A stretch of 7,067 nucleotides of DNA from Dehalococcoidales bacterium (GTDB taxonomy: Bacteria > Chloroflexota > Dehalococcoidia > Dehalococcoidales > RBG-16-60-22): NCBI GenBank assembly GCA_030615475.1, contig JAUWZF010000055.1, forward strand, positions 1 to 7,067, read 5' to 3'. A program made the position numbers and the translations under genes. The notes under the pieces were generated by a model, which saw nothing but the letters and a program-made list of their open reading frames with translations, did no database searches and was not told the origin of the DNA. Positions within the stretch are counted from its first letter, which is position 1, and every line of letters starts with the position of its first letter. This document shows positions 5,188-7,067 of this stretch, one piece after another.

Positions 5188-6672
5188 ATGGTTGCAAACA
5201 CTGTTACTCTCTATATTAACGACACCAGCATCCGCTTGATGGTCACCCGCGGCAAGCGCATAACCAAGCTGGCCGACGTACCTCTGGACACGAGCTTGAG
5301 TGACATCAGCACCGAAGAAAAGGAAGCGGAACTCGCCGCCAGGATTAAACACCTCTTTAAAAGCAACAAGATAAGCAAGAGGAAAGTCATCCTCGGTTTG
5401 AGCGGACTTCACTGTCTGACCCGGCCGGTTTCCCTGCCCGAATTACCCAAGGCTATGCTGGATGAGGCCATAACAAGAGAGGCCAGGAGAGTTCTGCCGG
5501 TGCCCCTGGAACAGCTATACATCTCATGGCAAATTGTCTCGGCCTCTGAGGGGAAGATACAGGCCTTTATGGTGGCCATACCCCGGCAGATTGCCGATAC
5601 CCTGATAAGAATACTCAACAAGGCGGGATTCAAGCCATACCTCATGGACATCAAGCCGCTGGCTCTAGCGAGGCTGGCCAGGGAAGCAACTTCCATAATC
5701 GTTGATGTCCAGCCAAGAGAGTTCGACATTATTGTTATGGTCAAAGGAATCCCCCAGCCTATCCGCACCGTAACCTTCCCCCAGGAATCACTATCCCTCG
5801 CCGATAAGATAGTGATAGTAAAGGATGAGCTTAAGCGGACTATCGAGTTCTATAATTCCAATAATCCGGAAAATCTCATTCAACCGAATGCGCCCTTGCT
5901 TGTCTCCGGGGAGCTGGCTGATGAACCGGAACTATATGAACCCCTGGCCCAGGAACTGGGATATCAGGTATCCCCACTTACATCACCATTAAAATGCCTG
6001 AAACAGCTCGACCCGTCACATCACCTGGTGAATGTCGGACTGGCCCTCAAAGAATCCACCAGAGAAGCCGGCCCCCTGCTACCCAACTTCAACACCTTGC
6101 CAGCACCCTACCTGCCCAAGCCGATTTCCCTGAATCGAATAATGGCTATACCGGCAGCAGCTGCCGCCGTCTGTCTGATAGTCTTGCTGGGAATGACAAT
6201 ACAGGATGCCGGCGCCAGCATTGAATCGGCGCTTAATCAACTGGATACCAACAACTTCCTCATCCAGAAAAAACAGGCCCAGAAAAACCAGCTGACGCAG
6301 GATAGCGCAGCGGCGGAGCAAAAACTGGCCGCTATTGAAGCAACCTACAAGAATTTTACAGCCGCGCTGAATACCTTCAATACAAACGGTGACCAGATAA
6401 ATAAAGATCTGGAAGCCACCGTGGACAACCAGGTAGATGACTTTGAAGTGTATAGTATAAGCCATACCGGCATCCATATGACTATTAATGGATGGGCTGA
6501 GAGCGAGCAAGAAGTTATGGAATACGTCCGAAAACTGGATGCTACCGACAGGTTTTACGAAATTACCATATCCAGTCTATCCAGAGAAGCGGCGGAGGAT
6601 GATGGTGATGGTGGCGATGAAGACGATATTATGATGTATTCTCTATCTATTAAATTGAAAGGGTTAAGATGA
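5188..6672 (+). CDS. pilM: PilM-PilN fusion protein of the type IV pilus alignment complex
   Basis: The 494 residues join two normally separate proteins. Residues about 4-290 are PilM-like, an actin-fold cytoplasmic protein; LSGLHCLTRPVSLPELP (71-87) and the EAITREARRVLP segment (93-104) are typical. A linker (291-316) contains FNTLP, which resembles the NLLP peptide by which PilN docks onto PilM. A membrane helix at about 318-338, a Gln/Lys-rich coiled coil at about 345-390 and a small extracytoplasmic domain to the end form the PilN half. The actin-type nucleotide loops look degraded: position 9 is Tyr where Asp is usual, the second phosphate loop lacks its Gly, and the adenosine motif has SGE instead of SGG. 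AAAGGAAA lies about 7 nt upstream of the ATG. The gene is flanked tightly by pilO and pilT. Similar fusions are known, for example PilMN of Clostridioides difficile. Confidence 0.85.
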   Translation: MVANTVTLYINDTSIRLMVTRGKRITKLADVPLDTSLSDISTEEKEAELAARIKHLFKSNKISKRKVILGLSGLHCLTRPVSLPELPKAMLDEAITREARRVLPVPLEQLYISWQIVSASEGKIQAFMVAIPRQIADTLIRILNKAGFKPYLMDIKPLALARLAREATSIIVDVQPREFDIIVMVKGIPQPIRTVTFPQESLSLADKIVIVKDELKRTIEFYNSNNPENLIQPNAPLLVSGELADEPELYEPLAQELGYQVSPLTSPLKCLKQLDPSHHLVNVGLALKESTREAGPLLPNFNTLPAPYLPKPISLNRIMAIPAAAAAVCLIVLLGMTIQDAGASIESALNQLDTNNFLIQKKQAQKNQLTQDSAAAEQKLAAIEATYKNFTAALNTFNTNGDQINKDLEATVDNQVDDFEVYSISHTGIHMTINGWAESEQEVMEYVRKLDATDRFYEITISSLSREAAEDDGDGGDEDDIMMYSLSIKLKGLR

Positions 6673-7067
6673 TGGACATTATCAAGTTGCTGCAACTAGC
6701 CAAATCAAAGAACGCTTCCGACCTGCATATGGTTGTGTCCAGACCTCCGTTATTTCGTATTTATGGCAGTTTGATGCCGGCGGATGACCAGCCCGAGTTA
6801 ACCGCCGAGGACATAGAGCAGGCATTAAGTCAGATAACGACCGAACAGGAAAGGGCTAATTTCGAGGGCAACCTTGAGCTAGACTTCGGCCGCAGTGTTC
6901 CTGATGTCGGCAGACTCCGTTTCAACGCCGCCAGACAACGCGGGACAATCAGCCTTGTTATCCGCCTGCTGCCGTCCGAGATTCCCTCCCCCGACTCTCT
7001 GGGACTGCCCAATGTCTGCAAAGAGCTTATTCAACGACCACGGGGCCTGGTGGTGGTCAGCGGACCT
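6669..7067 (+). CDS. pilT: Type IV pilus retraction ATPase PilT, N-terminal part (cut by window edge)
   Basis: PilT is the cytoplasmic hexameric ATPase that depolymerises the pilus for twitching, DNA uptake or surface sensing. The 133 visible residues match the PilT N-domain in order: MDIIKLLQLA start, ASDLH (16-20), PPLFRIYGSL (26-35), LDFG (71-74), GRLRFNAARQRG (81-92), IRLLP (98-102), LGLP (111-114) and PRGLVVVSGP (124-133). The sequence ends exactly where the Walker A loop begins. No MshEN domain is present, as expected for PilT rather than PilB. The ATG overlaps the TGA of the PilM-PilN gene as ATGA, pointing to translational coupling; GAAAGGG lies just upstream. A second ATG follows at once (6672). 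The C-terminal half, including the His box, is not visible. Confidence 0.93.
   Translation, partial: MMDIIKLLQLAKSKNASDLHMVVSRPPLFRIYGSLMPADDQPELTAEDIEQALSQITTEQERANFEGNLELDFGRSVPDVGRLRFNAARQRGTISLVIRLLPSEIPSPDSLGLPNVCKELIQRPRGLVVVSGP

Noticed and set aside
5409..5768. Open frame of 119 codons on the minus strand
   Set aside because: It lies wholly inside the PilM half of the fusion gene, whose plus-strand protein has clear family features; the minus-strand protein has no recognisable pattern.
6268..6287. A6 and A5 runs in the coiled-coil part of the PilM-PilN gene as a programmed frameshift site
   Set aside because: The codon phase does not form the usual slippery heptamer, no strong downstream stem was seen, and the zero frame is intact and family-like to its end.
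6079..6510. Open frame of 143 codons on the minus strand
   Set aside because: It is antisense to the linker and PilN half of the PilM-PilN gene and has the look of a shadow frame.

Overview
The window holds two divergent gene blocks separated by an AT-rich intergenic region of 217 bp. The organism looks like a monoderm or atypical bacterium with a compact type IV pilus locus. A PilM-PilN fusion, no secretin or PilP gene among the visible genes, and the general character of the proteins make an uncultivated Chloroflexota (Dehalococcoidia-like) lineage my best guess. This is an inference from protein character, not from a marker gene, and confidence is moderate to low.

Left block (minus strand, read from about 1584 down to 1): a XerD-type tyrosine recombinase with a complete catalytic set, then a 94-residue basic, Pro/Ala-rich, tail-anchored small protein of unknown function, then the N-terminal 122 residues of protein-L-isoaspartate O-methyltransferase (Pcm), which runs off the left edge. 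Gaps of 17 and 16 nt suggest one operon.

Right block (plus strand, 1802 to the right edge): a type IV pilus assembly operon in the order pilB (extension ATPase), pilC (platform membrane protein), a PilO-like bitopic protein, a PilM-PilN fusion, and pilT (retraction ATPase, cut at the right edge just as its Walker A loop begins). The last junctions are very tight (2 nt, then a 4-nt ATGA overlap), so the genes are probably co-translated. PilB and PilT should drive extension and retraction at the cytoplasmic face, PilC is the membrane rotor or platform, and the PilM-N/PilO pair is the alignment scaffold. No pilin, prepilin peptidase, PilP or PilQ is visible; pilins and peptidase may lie beyond the right edge.

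I see no mobile element, CRISPR array, RNA gene or convincing rho-independent terminator. The points most worth a second look are the degenerate nucleotide-binding loops of the PilM half, the NLLP-like peptide kept in the PilM-PilN linker, the shortened N-terminus of PilB, the unknown tail-anchored protein between xerD and pcm, and a 26-codon reading frame that bridges pilB and pilC. None of these amounts to a wholly new system; the locus is a variant of a known machine.
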